Positions 52,001 to 64,000 of a DNA stretch of 64,000 nt are shown one piece after another. This DNA comes from Oryzias latipes (Eukaryota > Chordata > Actinopteri > Beloniformes > Adrianichthyidae). The stretch's first letter is position 1; each line of letters starts with the position of its first letter. Under the pieces are notes generated by a model. The model had not been told where the DNA came from, ran no database searches, and worked only from the letters and a program-made list of their open reading frames with translations. The stretch covers positions 2,634,740 to 2,698,739 of the forward strand of contig NC_019859.2 in the NCBI RefSeq assembly GCF_002234675.1, written 5' to 3'. Position numbers and translations under genes: made by a program.

Positions 52001-55000
52001 GGCTCTTCTTGTTGTCAGGCATTCCAAGCACGAGCTCAAAAGGACCTTCAGGAATTTTCTTCAGACTCACTTTAGGAAAAACACATTTCCCTACACTTTT
52101 TTTTTAAACAATTCTTTTAAGATGCCTTCAATAAAAGAAACACTTTCTCTAAAGTCAGATTAAGTGATCAGATTACCTGTGAGGAAGGTAGAGCACCGTT
52201 TAATCTCATCCAATCCCGTCTCTCCTCTAGTATCTGACCTTACCGGAGACCACGGTCGGGCGCTACGCGTACGTCTACGACGTTGGCGTGAACGGCAGCG
52301 CCCTCTCCCTCTGCCAGCAGTACTACAAGAGGGGTCGGATCGACCCGGCCAACGACACCTTCAGCATCGACCCTCAGATCAAAACAGGTACACAACTGTG
52401 TCACCGTTGTTCGTCTGCAAGAGCATCAAAACCCTTTTTTTTTTTTTCTTCGTCTGCTCATGATCCGCGACGATTTGAATAAAGGAAAACTCAGAAACGT
52501 AAATTTCAACTGAATTTTTTTTAGACGGATCATCAGAAAAATGCCACAAGTACGTTTTAAAAAACGCCATTTTTCATCAGAGTGGGTCTGTAAGAATCAC
52601 CTAAACAAGTGTCTACTAGTATGTCAACCACAACGAGGGCTTTAAGCTTTAAACCTTTCAGAATGAAACCTTAAAAATCTTTCCATAGAGATCATCTTTT
52701 TAGTGCTGTTTTAAACTTATATCAATATTGGGGCTTTAGCTGGACTATTTTAAATGGGTTTATTTGTACTTTTTTCTAAAAAAGTAAACATTTGATCTGT
52801 TTTTTGTCCAAATTCATCATTCTGACGAATCAAACTGATGTTATTTTAGGGCCCACTTGTCGTTTTTAGGATTCAGATTCCGTATTTTCTCCTTTTTGAT
52901 TTCGGTTTCTCCATTATTTTAAAAAACCGTTAAGTATTTTTCTTGGAAAGGGTTCCGTTTTCTCCTTTTTTCCCTTTTACAAGTTTGAAAATTGAAGTGA
53001 AGTAGAAAGATGTTGGGCGGATAATGAGTGAAACGTCCCGTGGATGTGTCTTCGCATCACTTCGGGATTCCTGCACACTAATGAGGCATCACATGCTTGG
53101 AGTGATGCTGTAATCCATTCGTGTCCTAGCTTACATGATAGCTTACATGGGTTTCTGAGGAGAGCTTTGAAGATTTCCTTCATTTAAACGTCTTTTGCTA
53201 GAGTTTAGTTTGTGCCTCTCCAGAATTTTTGGACTTCCTCGTGCGATTGGTTCTGCTTTTACCAGCCGGAGAAGGAAACGGCGCCCAGACACAATGAAAG
53301 AATCTTAACCTTGAATCTGATGCATTTAAAGTAACCCACTGTTAACTGGTTCAACGATGCGTTTGTGCAGAACACTGTGTGGGGGCTTTACGGTGTTCCC
53401 TCTGCTCGCTCCTCTCCGTCTGCAGATTGCATCGGCGTGAACCCTCTGGCCGTCCCGTCGCAGCGGCTCGGCAGCAGCTACAGGAACTTCACGCTCAAGT
53501 TCCACAAGTATGTCTTCATTTTTTTTTGCCGTCTTGTCGTTGACGAGTTTATCTCTGACCTTGCGTATCTGATGGCGCTCTTCAAAAAGTCACTTATCTG
53601 TGCTGCACAGACAAAGGAACTGTGACTCAGCGGAAGTTGGTAGAAAAAACACCCTGCCTTGTCCGCCGCCTCGCCTGGTTTTGTGTGGCGTTTGTTTCAT
53701 GGCTGCCATTAATCGAACGAGCGAAAAGATCAACAACAGTGAGATGCTGCTCCATGGTTGGCACTTGTTAACCTCATACTAAGACACACTTCCTGTACTT
53801 TGGGTTGCGTAGTAGCAGCATCTCACTCTTCTATAAGCTTTTCCTTTCGGGTCTGTAGTTTCCAGACCTGGTTGGTAAGATGATCCGAGGGGGAACAGAA
53901 CTCAAAAGTTAAGTATCGGTAACCGACGAACAGATATAACTGAATGTATAAACATGCAAAAATTAAAAAGAAATAAACGAAATACAATTTAAAACCATTC
54001 ATTAAAAATTAAGCAGTAAAGTGAGGATTCATTTTACAATTCTTTTGCTGTTTGTACTTCTGAATGTCTTTTTTTGCTGCTGGAGATAAAAGAATTTCCC
54101 CATTGTGGGATGAATAAAGTTTATCTAATCTAATCTATACAACATGGTTGAGATGCTGCTCCATTGTTAGCATTTGTTAACCACTTGCTAAACTAATCCA
54201 CGCTTCTCCCTGTACTTTGAGTAGAGTAGTAGTTCTGTCTCGGGCAAACTAAAGTCTACATGTATAATTATCTAATAAAGGGATTTTCACATGAGAAAAA
54301 CTTGCAGCACAAAAAACCCGCTGCACTTTCTTCCCTTGTTCTTGGGCCGTTTGTTAACGTTTTCATCCACGTTACATCCGCCATGATTTTTTTTTCCTAT
54401 TAATGCCTCTAAAAAAATGAAACTCTCGCCCCGCTGCCTCGCCAGATTTGACATGCAAATTTGGGCCAACCAGAAAGGTTACCCACACGCCCCCTGATCA
54501 CTGCTCGCCAACCCAGCGAGCACGCAGGAGCGCCGCTGTTAGGATGCAGTTGTAAAACGCGGGGTCGCCCGGTTAGCATTGCGCTTGCGCGGTTGTAAGG
54601 TTCGCTCACTCGGTTCCTCCGTTGTCTGCGCTCGTTCCATTCATGGCAGCCATGAGACGCCATAAGTTTTGGTGTCGGTAACGTTCTGTTGTTTTTTCTG
54701 TTCTTGGTTCAGGCTGATCAACGTGACCATCGAGTTCCAGCTGAAGGCCATCAACATCCAGACCATCATCAACAACGAGATTCCAGACTGCTACACCTTC
54801 TACATCACGGTGGGTCTGAGGAGACCCACGCCTTTTATCCAAATCTGACCCCAAAATTCTGTTCTACTATGATTCCCAAAACTGCCATAGTGCCCATGTT
54901 TTAGGCATTTACAGAGAGAAGGACCCTCATCAAATACTGTAAGCAATTGTTCAAACGCAATGCATTGTGGTCTATATTGACCAAGCCAGTGAGCATGGAT

Positions 55001-58000
55001 GCACACTGGTTTTTTTGTAGGGACTTTTGGGAAATTTCTTGGGCACTGGATGTTAGAATTGTAGATTTGGACAACACAAAAAAACAACAACAGTGAAGGC
55101 CTTAAATAGTAGGGCAGGAATTTGGAAACAAAACTCTGATAAGTTATTGATCTCTGAGAGCTCAAACACAATCCTTGGAAATCCTGGAAAACATTCACAT
55201 TTGAAGTACTTTGGCTTTAAAACTGTCTGAACTGATTCTTATGATACATATTGGATGGAATAACCTAAGAGAAGAAGAGGACAAGCCTGGCTTTCATCTA
55301 AATGCTCGTTTGCTTCCAGCTTCTTCTTTTTCTTCCACGATTGCAGCATCGTCTGTTCGTCCGCTTGTTGCACTGTAACATCGGAAAAACCCGCAGCTTC
55401 TGGTAAAGTTCTGCAAATGTTCTTGCATCAAGTGCTTGAACTTTCTTGAAGGTCCTTCATCACAGCGATGAGCAGTAAATGAAAGATTCTTTTGAAAGGA
55501 AATATTGGCAGAAAGAAGCAGGAAGTGAGGCTGTGCTGGTTGTGGTCATGTGACCCTCAATAAACTACAAATATGGATGTATTTTATGGTTTTACGGTTT
55601 ATCAGATTTTTTTTTTTAACCGCCGGCACCTCCGTAGAAAACAACCCATCGATAACATCTTTTTTTTCTGTCCTTGGATTCATTTGCTTTTCTCTGACGT
55701 TTTCATGTAAACTCCTAAAGAAACAGGGACGCTTAGTTTTTTTTTGTTTTGTTTTTTTTTTTAGGATCTGACTGGTTCTTTTCTCCTCCAGGTGGTTCTG
55801 GACAACAAGGCTCACAGCGGGAAGGTGAAGATCTGGTTAGAAAACAAGGCAACGATAAAGGAATGCAAGGACCCGAGCGTCTCCGGACACGGTGAGGCTC
55901 CGCCTACCCGCTGCTGCAGACCACGCCCACATTTACTGCATCACAAGTTCAAATTCTCCTTCATCGTAACCGTGTGGTCATGATGCCACTTTATCGCTGT
56001 TTTCTTAATTATTTTTTTTAAATTTAACCATCATTTACCCAGGAAATGTCCCATTGAGATAAAGAATCTCTTTTCAAGGGAGTCCTGGCTAGGAGGAAAT
56101 AATAATTTACATTTATTGGTGTTTTTCTAGAGTTTGAAAACAAAATTAATTGGGTTTTGTCTGCATTACCCAGTAATTTTAGCTGAAGAAATGTGTGTCA
56201 AAAGCTTTTTGCAGATATTTAACAGCAGTGGCCGGGGATGGGTCAAAGCAATAAATAATTGTGTCATCGGCATAAAAATTCATATTTGCATCAGACACAT
56301 TGTGACCTATATTGTTAATATACATGAAAAAATAGAAGGGGTCCTAATACAGAACCCTGTGGCACCCTCTTGTGTACATTTAAGAATGCAGAGCACAAAC
56401 CGTCATGTTGAACACATTGGCTTCTGTTTCTCAAGTAACTCAGTAAGTACGTGATCTAAAAGACCAAAACTGATGAGCCGTTGTTTTAACACGATGTTTG
56501 ACGGATCAATAAAGAGCGCAGGACAAAAAGCAGTACTTTGTTTTCAAAAGGATTCACTGTTCAGCGTGTGGCGTCAGCCGCAGAGCAGTGCGTTCAGTCG
56601 CAAACAGGAAAGTTGTTCTGTTTTTATTTTTAGTCTGTCGGAATCATCCAAAGGTTTTCTGGAAGGAAGCCTTTCAGTTTGACAAGAGATTTCCCTTCCC
56701 CTGTTTTGGTTTCACTTCAGCTTTCTGCCTGAACCGGCGTGTTCTGCTGGGCTTCAGGTGCTTTATTGGGTCATCAGAAAGCCTGAACAGCTGTAGAACA
56801 TCTTTGTGTTGACAAATGCTTCTCCTACAAACCCATAAGCCTGTAGCACCAAGCAGACGTCATGTGAGGTCATTCAGTCAAATCAAAAGCACATGGTGTA
56901 AACTTGAAATAAATATTTAAAAATTGAAAAAGAAAAATTTAAATTTGACAAAACATCTAAACTATAAACCTTGAATGAATTTTTGTTGTTGTTTGTTTTG
57001 CATTTTTGTTTTTTCTTCACTTTCTACAAAGTGTGCAGCTTCAACGAAGACTTTTAGACCCTTCTTTGACCTGGGGGCGGGGCTTTGAGCCCATTGGCTC
57101 CCGGGACATTCCGCTTTCTATTCGCCACATCAGTGGATGGATGACACAGACGGCGCCAACAGCAGACGCAGTTTTGGAGCGGGAATGACATCACCCGATC
57201 GATCGTGTCCTGATAGCCAATAGGCTCAAAGCCCCGCCCCCACATAGAATAAGGACCGACTCTGAGTCGTAGCTGTTAATTTAGGGCTGAAAGTGAAAAA
57301 CAAAGAGACAAACGTTGAAACTGGTAAACTAATAGATTAGCGTTATTTTTTAGGCAATTTTTTTTTATTATTACGCTTCTTTGAAGGATTTTTCCTCTTT
57401 TCCTTTTGTGAAATGACCTTATAGTAGTTTTTAAATTATTAAATTGTAACTAATCGTGTTTATTGACAAAAAGTTGCATTTATATTTATTAGTTCCAAAT
57501 TATTCAGGTGTTTTTTTATGCAATGATGTTCTGACCTAAGATCTCTTTAAATGTCTTATTGTTACAATAATGAGGAAAGAAAATTGAGTTTTTTTCAACG
57601 TTTTCTGTATTTCTTGACATTTAATTTTTTTTTTTTAATTTTCCATATTTTTCCATATGTTTTCATTTTCCTTTTCAAATTTACAATCTGTTTCTTTCTT
57701 CGTCCTCCTGAAGCTGGTGGAGCTTTGACCCCACCCGTCGGGGCTGAAAGCTGCTCGCTGACTTGACGCTCTGATCTTTTGAACCTCCAGCGGAGAACTA
57801 CACCCGGGTGGCGTTCGATGTCGCCGTGGCCGTGGTGTGCCTGCTGTCTCTGCTGCTGTGTGGACGCTCCATACTGCGAGGCATCATGCTGCAGCAGGTA
57901 GGCGACAGACGCCGCCAAAGCCTCGCCGGGCCAGGGTTTCATGTCAGATGAACCCCACCCGCTCGATTTCACAGCTCTAATGTCCTAAACGTAGATGAAC

Positions 58001-61000
58001 GCGTGTCCGCTTCATGCCGTCCTGCTTCTGCTCCGCAGGAGTATGTGCGCTACTTTAAGGAGAACCTGGACCGCCCGGTGTCCTGGACCGACCGCCTGGA
58101 GTTCATTAACGGCTGGTTCATCCTCCTCATCATCAGCGACATCTTCACCGTCACCGGCAGCATCATCAAAATCGGCATCGAGTCGAAGGTCTGGCGCCGG
58201 TTCCGGCTCGGGTTGCATCTTAGCGACGTTCATTAGTAAAGCAGCTTAAAGGAACGTTAGCGCGTGTGGTCATGCCCCCCGCTTTTATTTTGACAGAACA
58301 TGTCCTCGTATGACCTCTGTGGCATCCTCCTGGGGACCTCCACTCTGTTGGTGTGGGTGGGGGTCATCCGCTACCTCACCTTCTTCCAGAAGTACAATGT
58401 GAGTCACGGGTGGCGATTGATCGGGCGGAGGGGGAGGTTCCACCTTTGACCTTCATGGCGGTTGTTCCCATTGCAGATCCTCATCATCACTCTTCGAGCG
58501 GCGTTCCCCAACGTCATCCGGTTCTGCTGCTGTGTAGCCGTCATCTACCTGGGTTACTGCTTCTGTGGATGGATCGTGCTCGGACCGTACCATGTCAAGG
58601 TGAGCTGAGGGTCGCGCACACCCGAATGAGAAAATGCTGTTTTTGTCTGGAGGTTTGTTGTTTTAAAACGAGTTTTCTTTGTTTTTGGGACAATAAGAGA
58701 AGTTTAGAATTATAATTGAGGGATTCCACTGTCCCTAAATACTAAAACAAAGCAGCAGCAAAAGCTTCTGCGGATGTTTGAATAGCCAATGAAAGCAGTT
58801 ACAGGGAGGAGGGAACTCGTTAGAAGTGACGGTCTTCCTAAAACGTTGGTATTTAAAGGCCATGTGTTGATTATTTCTGATTTACTGACGTGCTGCTGAT
58901 GTTGGTGATCAGTCCGGGTTCATTAAGGTCAAATGAATTTAGATCCACAATGTGGATTTAAAGGACTTTAAGTTTATCCTCTTGTTGTTTATTTTTGTTT
59001 AAACAGTTAATGTTTAATTTGTCTAAGTTTGGTCATTTCATTTTTATCCTTCATTAAGGATAAAAAGGAGCCCAAATCATTCCCCTTCCACCGCCGTGTT
59101 TTGCATTTAAACGAGGGTATTTGTGATGACATGATTTCAAACACATTTACAGAACTTGTCAGAGTTCACAGCTGACTTGCTGGTGGTTTGGTTGCACATG
59201 AGACACAAACACGCATTTATTCATTAATGTTTTTTTAAAATATAAAACCTTTGATTTTTAACTGCAGGTTAGCCGAAAAATCCACTTCTGATCCCCGTTG
59301 TTTTCTGCATTATAATCCTCCCCATCCACCTTAACCTCACTTCTTCTGTTTGGTCCAAAAATCATAAAACATTTTAGTTATTGTAAATATTCCCAAATAC
59401 AAAAGGGCTTCTAAATATACGCATTTAAAAAAACCTCCATAACCGTCTTTATTTAGACACTAGATTCTGTCCAGCGCTAAACGCTTCAGCATCGACCGGT
59501 TCGCTCTGCTGCTGGACCGGTAGAACAACTGGAACACCAAATGTCTCTTTTCCATAAAGCAACAAATACACGAGCTCTGATGTGGTAAATGAAAGGGATC
59601 AGATAAAAGCAAATCCGTGACGCCTGTACTCTGGTCCGCAGTTCCGCTCTCTGTCCATGGTGTCGGAGTGCCTGTTCTCCCTGATCAACGGCGACGACAT
59701 GTTCGTGACCTTCTCCGAGATGCAGGAGAGCAGCAACCTGGTGTGGCTGTTCAGCCAGGTGTACCTGTACACCTTCATCTCCCTCTTCATCTACATGGTC
59801 CTGTCTCTGTTCATCGCTCTCATCACGGGAGCCTACGAGACCATAAAGGTGGGAGGTCACTGTTGCTGCACGCGTTACTCGGCTGCTACAGGATTCAGTG
59901 ACCGCCGGCGAGGCACGGGCGCCGAAACGGAACCATGGATGCCACATAAAAAGCCTGAGCTTGGTTGTTTCGCTTCTATTGTGTTCTGTTTAGCTGTGCA
60001 GTTCTAGCCAATCACCTCACCTGCTCAGCAATTGTGGGCGGGCTCTTATTAAAAAAGGGGTGGGGGCTGTGAGGCTGGGGCGGAGCGATCGAAAGTTTGT
60101 CTGAACGTCCCAGCAAAAGACTCTGATGGATCAGATGCTCAGGAAGACCGTCGTCATGGCGACGAGCGGGGAAGTTTATGCCAACTTCAGAGTAGAAGAA
60201 AGAAGGAAATAAAGCATCTGAGGCACGACCCGACGTGTTTTCTTCCCCGGCGTCGTGCTGCTTCATCGCAAGGAAGTGTGTTTTTGTTACTTTTGTGACG
60301 TTTAGGCACTAGAACCGTTTCAAAAGTACCGATTCGGCACTGGCACCAGAGAAAATCCAACCAGTACCCGTCCCCAGACGGCACCAGAACATATGCCTAA
60401 CAGTTTTTCTCTCTGGCAGCATCAAACCCAAGAGCCTCTCCACATAACGGACCTCCACGCCTTCATCGCAGAGTGCACCGACGCTCCGAGCTCCGGGAAG
60501 TTCAGAGGTCTGGAGACGTCGCCCTGCTCCTTCTTCTGCTGCTGTGACAGGTGAGGCGGGTCAGCGGGACCCCAGGAAGTGTGACGTCAGAAGACGGTTC
60601 ACTTTTAGTTGCTGCTTTTATATGATCAGATCCCTCCTGTCACTTCTTCCATCCCTGCACAGCTTTCAGTTTCATCTAGAATAGATCAAATAAATGGAGG
60701 TTATGTAATTAAACCTCAGCAGATTATATCATTTCCCTTTAGGGATTACTGAGGCATTTATGAACTGAATGGAATTGAACCTGGTTTTTAATAAATGGAG
60801 CTCAGAAAACAAGAGAGGGAAGTTTACACTTTGGAGAAAAAAAACCACAACACTTCACGATACAGTTATTAATCATTTTAATAGAAACACGCCTTTCTGT
60901 TCTTTATTTAAGCTGAATCTGAGGGAAAACTGCTGGATCCCCCCCCCCCCCCCCCCCCCTTTCCGACGCCTTATGGCGGAACGAAAGCTTTCCTAAAGCG

Positions 61001-62233
61001 GCTGCGCCAACCGCTGCACTTAAAAACCCGAAATTAGCAAAGGTAACAGAAATAAATCAGTGAGGAAACAGAAGAAGAGTCTTCCCCTTCAAAATAAAAG
61101 TCAAACACTAGGAATAACCCAAAACCCACGAACACTAAAAACGAAACCTTAAAAATGTTCAAACTTCACCTTTTATAAATAAAGAAAGAAACAAATATTT
61201 TTCTGTAATAAATCGCCTTAATGACAATAACATAGAATGAAAATATAATCACACGCTGGAGCGGATATCGCCTGTTTGACACCCGTGTTCTTGTGACCTT
61301 TTTCTGATGATGGAGGACATGTATGAAGTAAAGTCAGCTCTAAATTGCATTTCTGAGTATTTTCTTTATTCAAATCGTTGTGAATCAGGAGCAGACGGAA
61401 AAACAAACACTGTTGGTTTGTATTTGCAATACATTGCAAATACAATTCCGATCATCCACTAGCAGACAAATAGATCCATAAACGCCTTTGTTTTCCTCGT
61501 TTGAACTGGAATCGCTCATGTTAGATCTGAGGGGCTGTAAGCTTGCTGTAGAGGATGTTAACAGAGACCTCTCAGTAACAGAGAGGGAAGGGGGGGCGGA
61601 GTTTCTCCACACCAACAGTCCCGCCCACAATTCAGAGGTGACTTTTTTGGATGAACTCCTGCCGCTCTGCAGAAACTGTGATCAAGACTAAGATCATTGA
61701 TTTCAAATGAAATATTACTATTCATATCTCTATTATCTAAACATCATGAAGTATGTTTTTTCGCAGTTTTCTTACATCAAACCACTGTTGTTGTTTTTTT
61801 TTGTCATTTTAATGTCAGACATGTATTTGTTTTATGCTGAAAAGAGAAAAATCTGCTCTGATTGGGGGGGAAATTTCGGTAAAAAAACAGGGCGTGGCGC
61901 TTGGTTCCATACGGTTCAAAGGTCAGTGATAAAGAAAACGGAGCCGTTGGTTCTGAGCTTTAAGGATAAACAACAGGGTGAGAAGTGACGTGACGGCAAC
62001 AAGTGGTGCTTAGAAAAGAGGAACTCTTTCTGAAACGACGCAAACCAGAAGTAAACACTGTTTGAAACCTGCAGTATTTTTTACTTTCACAGTATCTCTG
62101 TAGTGTAGCTTATTTAAATACATTTTTTTTATGTTGTAACCTGAAATAAAAATGTGAATTATCATCTTAAATCTCCCTTCCTTCATTTTCCTCCAGAACA
62201 ACCACATATGAAGATGTCCTGCTGGTGAACTGA
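46093..62233 (+). CDS. mcoln1: Mucolipin-1 (TRPML1) lysosomal cation channel
   Basis: Exons: 46093-46123, 50061-50338, 51541-51708, 52231-52387, 53426-53507, 54713-54809, 55792-55891, 57791-57897, 58039-58188, 58297-58398, 58477-58599, 59642-59848, 60420-60550, 62197-62233. All joins are in phase, giving 589 residues (human 580). Features in order: a variable N-terminus rich in His/Asn/Thr; a basic patch ([20 protein letters not shown]) that in the family binds PI(3,5)P2; S1 ([20 protein letters not shown]); a large luminal domain with N-glycosylation sites (NGS, NDT, NFT, NVT) and paired cysteines; S2-S6; the pore filter NGDD in [12 protein letters not shown]; a cysteine cluster CSFFCCCDR; and the C-terminal dileucine EDVLLVN. 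Family role: release of Ca2+, Fe2+ and other cations from late endosomes and lysosomes. The acidic dileucine near the human N-terminus is not seen. Intron 1 is 3.9 kb. The exon 1 call rests on phase, donor and the promoter. Fish can have two mcoln1 copies; I cannot tell which this is. Confidence 0.95.
46645..47060 (+). repeat. Possible hAT-type element fragment in mcoln1 intron 1
   Basis: It begins GCAGGCATGTCCAAAGTCTG, a start typical of some hAT elements. No matching inverted right end was found, so it is truncated or I have the class wrong. No transposase frame. Confidence 0.4.
49387..49405. repeat. (GGAT)n microsatellite
   Basis: About four to five ATGG units. No function implied. Confidence 0.85.
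52430..52600 (+). repeat. Dispersed repeat B, copy 3 (partial)
   Basis: It carries only the right part of the family: CGTCTGCTCATGATCC, GATTTGAATAAAGGAAAACT, CATCAGAAAAATGCCACAAG and CATCAGAGTGGGTCT. In intron 4 of mcoln1. Confidence 0.7.
54060..54135 (+). repeat. Retroposon 3' tail
   Basis: GAATTTCCCCATTGTGGGAT followed by GAATAAAGTTTATCTAATCT is the usual 3' end of fish RTE/Rex-type retroposons and their SINEs. Around it, about 53735-53835 and 54148-54230 are two related sequences (GAGATGCTGCTCCAT, TTGTTAACC, CCTGTACTTTG), as if a local duplication was split by the insertion. In intron 5 of mcoln1. Confidence 0.55.
57072..57242. repeat. Inverted repeat (hairpin or small MITE) in mcoln1 intron 7
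   Basis: The left arm TGGGGGCGGGGCTTTGAGCC at 57072 (continuing CATTGGCT) pairs with the right arm ending GGCTCAAAGCCCCGCCCCCA at 57242. Arms are 28 bp with one mismatch, separated by about 115 bp. No clear target duplication and no coding content. Confidence 0.75.
61285..61545 (-). repeat. Dispersed repeat B, copy 4 (reversed)
   Basis: In reverse complement it shows AGCTTACAGCCCCTCAGA, GATTCCAGTTCAAACGAGG, ATGGATCTATTTGTCT, GTCTGCTCCTGATTCACAA and AAATACTCAGAAATGCAATTT in the family order. In the last intron of mcoln1. Confidence 0.75.
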
Positions 62234-64000
62234 GGTGACCTCAGAAAACATCTAAGGGTGTCGGTTAGCTCCCCCTGCTGGCAAACGGGGCACACTGCAA
62301 TCAACCGGGTCAGCCAGAACCAAAGCGGGAGGATTCGCCGTCGTCTGCCGGATGAACTGTCCGAGTTGAGCTGCAGGCGTCTTCCTGGAGCTTTTCCTCT
62401 GGTGTTCCACTCCCAGAAGGAGAAAAAATTTACAGTTTTTTTCTCTGAGCCGTCACCACAACTTCTGCACAAACATTTCTCGTTTTTACTCTCGTTTTAA
62501 TCAGTATTTGTTGTTGTTGTTGTTGTGTTTACTGTTACTCAACGAGGACTCGGCCGCATGAACTGTCGGTGCAAAAACCGAATGAGAGCGAGGGCCAAGA
62601 GAAGGACTGCTGTGGCAGCACAAACCTTTTTTTTTTTTAAAGTTCTTTTTATTAGTATTATTTCAAATGTTTGTGTTTCTCTTTCTTCTGATTTTAACGT
62701 GACAGATCAAAGCACAGGCATTAAAAATCACAATAACGAAGGAGTTTTTTGAAACAGGAGGAGACCTCAGGGAGGCTTCGGGAGCAGACGGTAACCGACC
62801 TGACCTCAGAGGCGGGGCCTATCTTAGAGCGTTTTTTTAATGGACGGACGCTGTTCCCCTGTAATGATCCCTGCAGGATGGTCCAGTCGCTCACGGATGA
62901 GCCTCTCAGGAGGATGAGGCTTCTTTAATGATGCAAACTTTTCCCAAATAATGAGCCGTTTGTTGCAGAGCCTTGAAAAAACTTTATTCATTTCCTGCAA
63001 ACGAACAAACAGAACAAAAGTTTGGGTAGAAATGAACGAACAAAGCAAACCGTAATTATTTATAATTGCTCTGCCGTCGTTCTTTTTATGTTTTCATATT
63101 TTGTGAAGGATGCCTTTCTTTATATTTTGTACCACACAAACGCACAATAGTCGTTTTAATTCATGTCTCACTGATTCCAGACGGTATTTTTTATTTTTTT
63201 TTTAAAGCTAAATACAATGAAGAGAAATGTAGTTTTGAATGTCAAAAGTGTCTTAAAACGGCCGTAAAAACAACAACGTGGTCAATGACGAAACTAAATA
63301 ACTGCTGCATCGTTTTGACATCCGGCTGCGTTCCTCATGCTGCACTTGAACTGTACTTTAGAGAACAACGAGATGTTGTGTAGTCGACTGCTCAAAAAAA
63401 ACAACACAACACAGTTTTTGTGAGTCTCCTTTGATATTAAAGCATCCTTTTATGGAACAAACTGTCAGGTGTTGCTTCTTCCACCAGTAGAGGGAGTACC
63501 GGTTTTAAATATTGGTACCCAAAAATAACTTAAAGTGAGTCGTAGCAACTTAAAATCTTCTTTCTTGAGATGTTTCTCCAGCGGCGAACGACGTCTCCAG
63601 GAAGAAAGAGAACCTTCACCTACTTTTGTCTACTTGGAAGAGTGGTTCATTGATTTAATGAGATGTTTTTAGATTTCTTCACAGCAGACTCAGACAGAGA
63701 ACGGTTGCATTTCTGCATCTTTGATATGATTGGCTCATTTCCTGCCTGCTGACCTTGGCCCTCTGCAGCTGATGTAGCGCATTCCTGCCTTCCGTCCACT
63801 TAACCGTACATCATCGTGGTTCATGATGGGCTGCTCTGTTTCACATCCGCCGTGTGGTTTAATGCATCCCGTTTATTCGTCTCACTGGATTCTGAAGTCT
63901 TTGTGCTCATCCAGATCTTGGTCCTTCTGAGGTCCGAAGGAAAAAAAACGTGTTTCTGAAGCCGCATAAGCCCTTGACAGGTGTGCATCTTTTGTTTTTT
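62234..64000 (+). other. mcoln1 3' UTR and downstream flank
   Basis: This follows the mcoln1 stop. A possible polyadenylation signal ATTAAA lies at about 63436. Short open frames on both strands show no family resemblance, and no further gene can be supported up to the window end. Confidence 0.45.

Overview
The window is a piece of a vertebrate, almost certainly teleost fish, nuclear genome. Coding regions are split into many short exons with GT-AG borders and separated by repeat-rich introns. The repeats include hAT and IS630/Tc1-type DNA transposons, a piggyBac-like MITE, a tRNA-derived SINE and fish-type retroposon tails. The repeat content resembles percomorph fishes, perhaps ricefish, but I cannot fix the species. 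Five protein-coding genes are readable; all exon joins below were checked for reading phase by hand.

Layout. 457-17680 (+): evi5l, an EVI5-family TBC Rab-GAP with a long coiled-coil tail, 19 coding exons, about 846 residues. 17681-27548: repeats, two adjoining minisatellites and a CTG repeat. 27549-30318 (+): a short, divergent gfi1-like zinc-finger repressor gene (5 exons, 262 residues) that keeps the SNAG peptide and fingers 3-5 but has lost fingers 1, 2 and 6. 31144-33053 (-): goose-type lysozyme, first coding exon not found. 36981-42488 (-): pglyrp2, a long peptidoglycan recognition protein with amidase residues. 46093-62233 (+): mcoln1 (TRPML1), the lysosomal cation channel, 14 exons, 589 residues, with E-boxes of the TFEB/CLEAR type just upstream. 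The remainder to 64000 is 3' UTR and flank.

How the genes relate. evi5l next to a gfi1-type gene repeats the known EVI5-GFI1 neighbourhood of human 1p22 and looks like a duplicated copy of that block. The lysozyme and pglyrp2 lie head to tail on one strand and attack different bonds of the same polymer, bacterial peptidoglycan. mcoln1 is a lysosomal channel and belongs to a different functional group.

The best candidate for something poorly described is the gfi1-like gene. Its splice sites and phases are intact and its DNA-binding core is preserved, yet the exon for fingers 1-2 is reduced to a degenerate remnant in the same place and phase, and finger 6 is cut off by a stop. Second-tier observations are the CLEAR-like promoter, a 44-bp perfect palindrome inside a minisatellite, several nested transposon insertions with readable target-site duplications, and a roughly 300-bp direct repeat on either side of the lysozyme gene.
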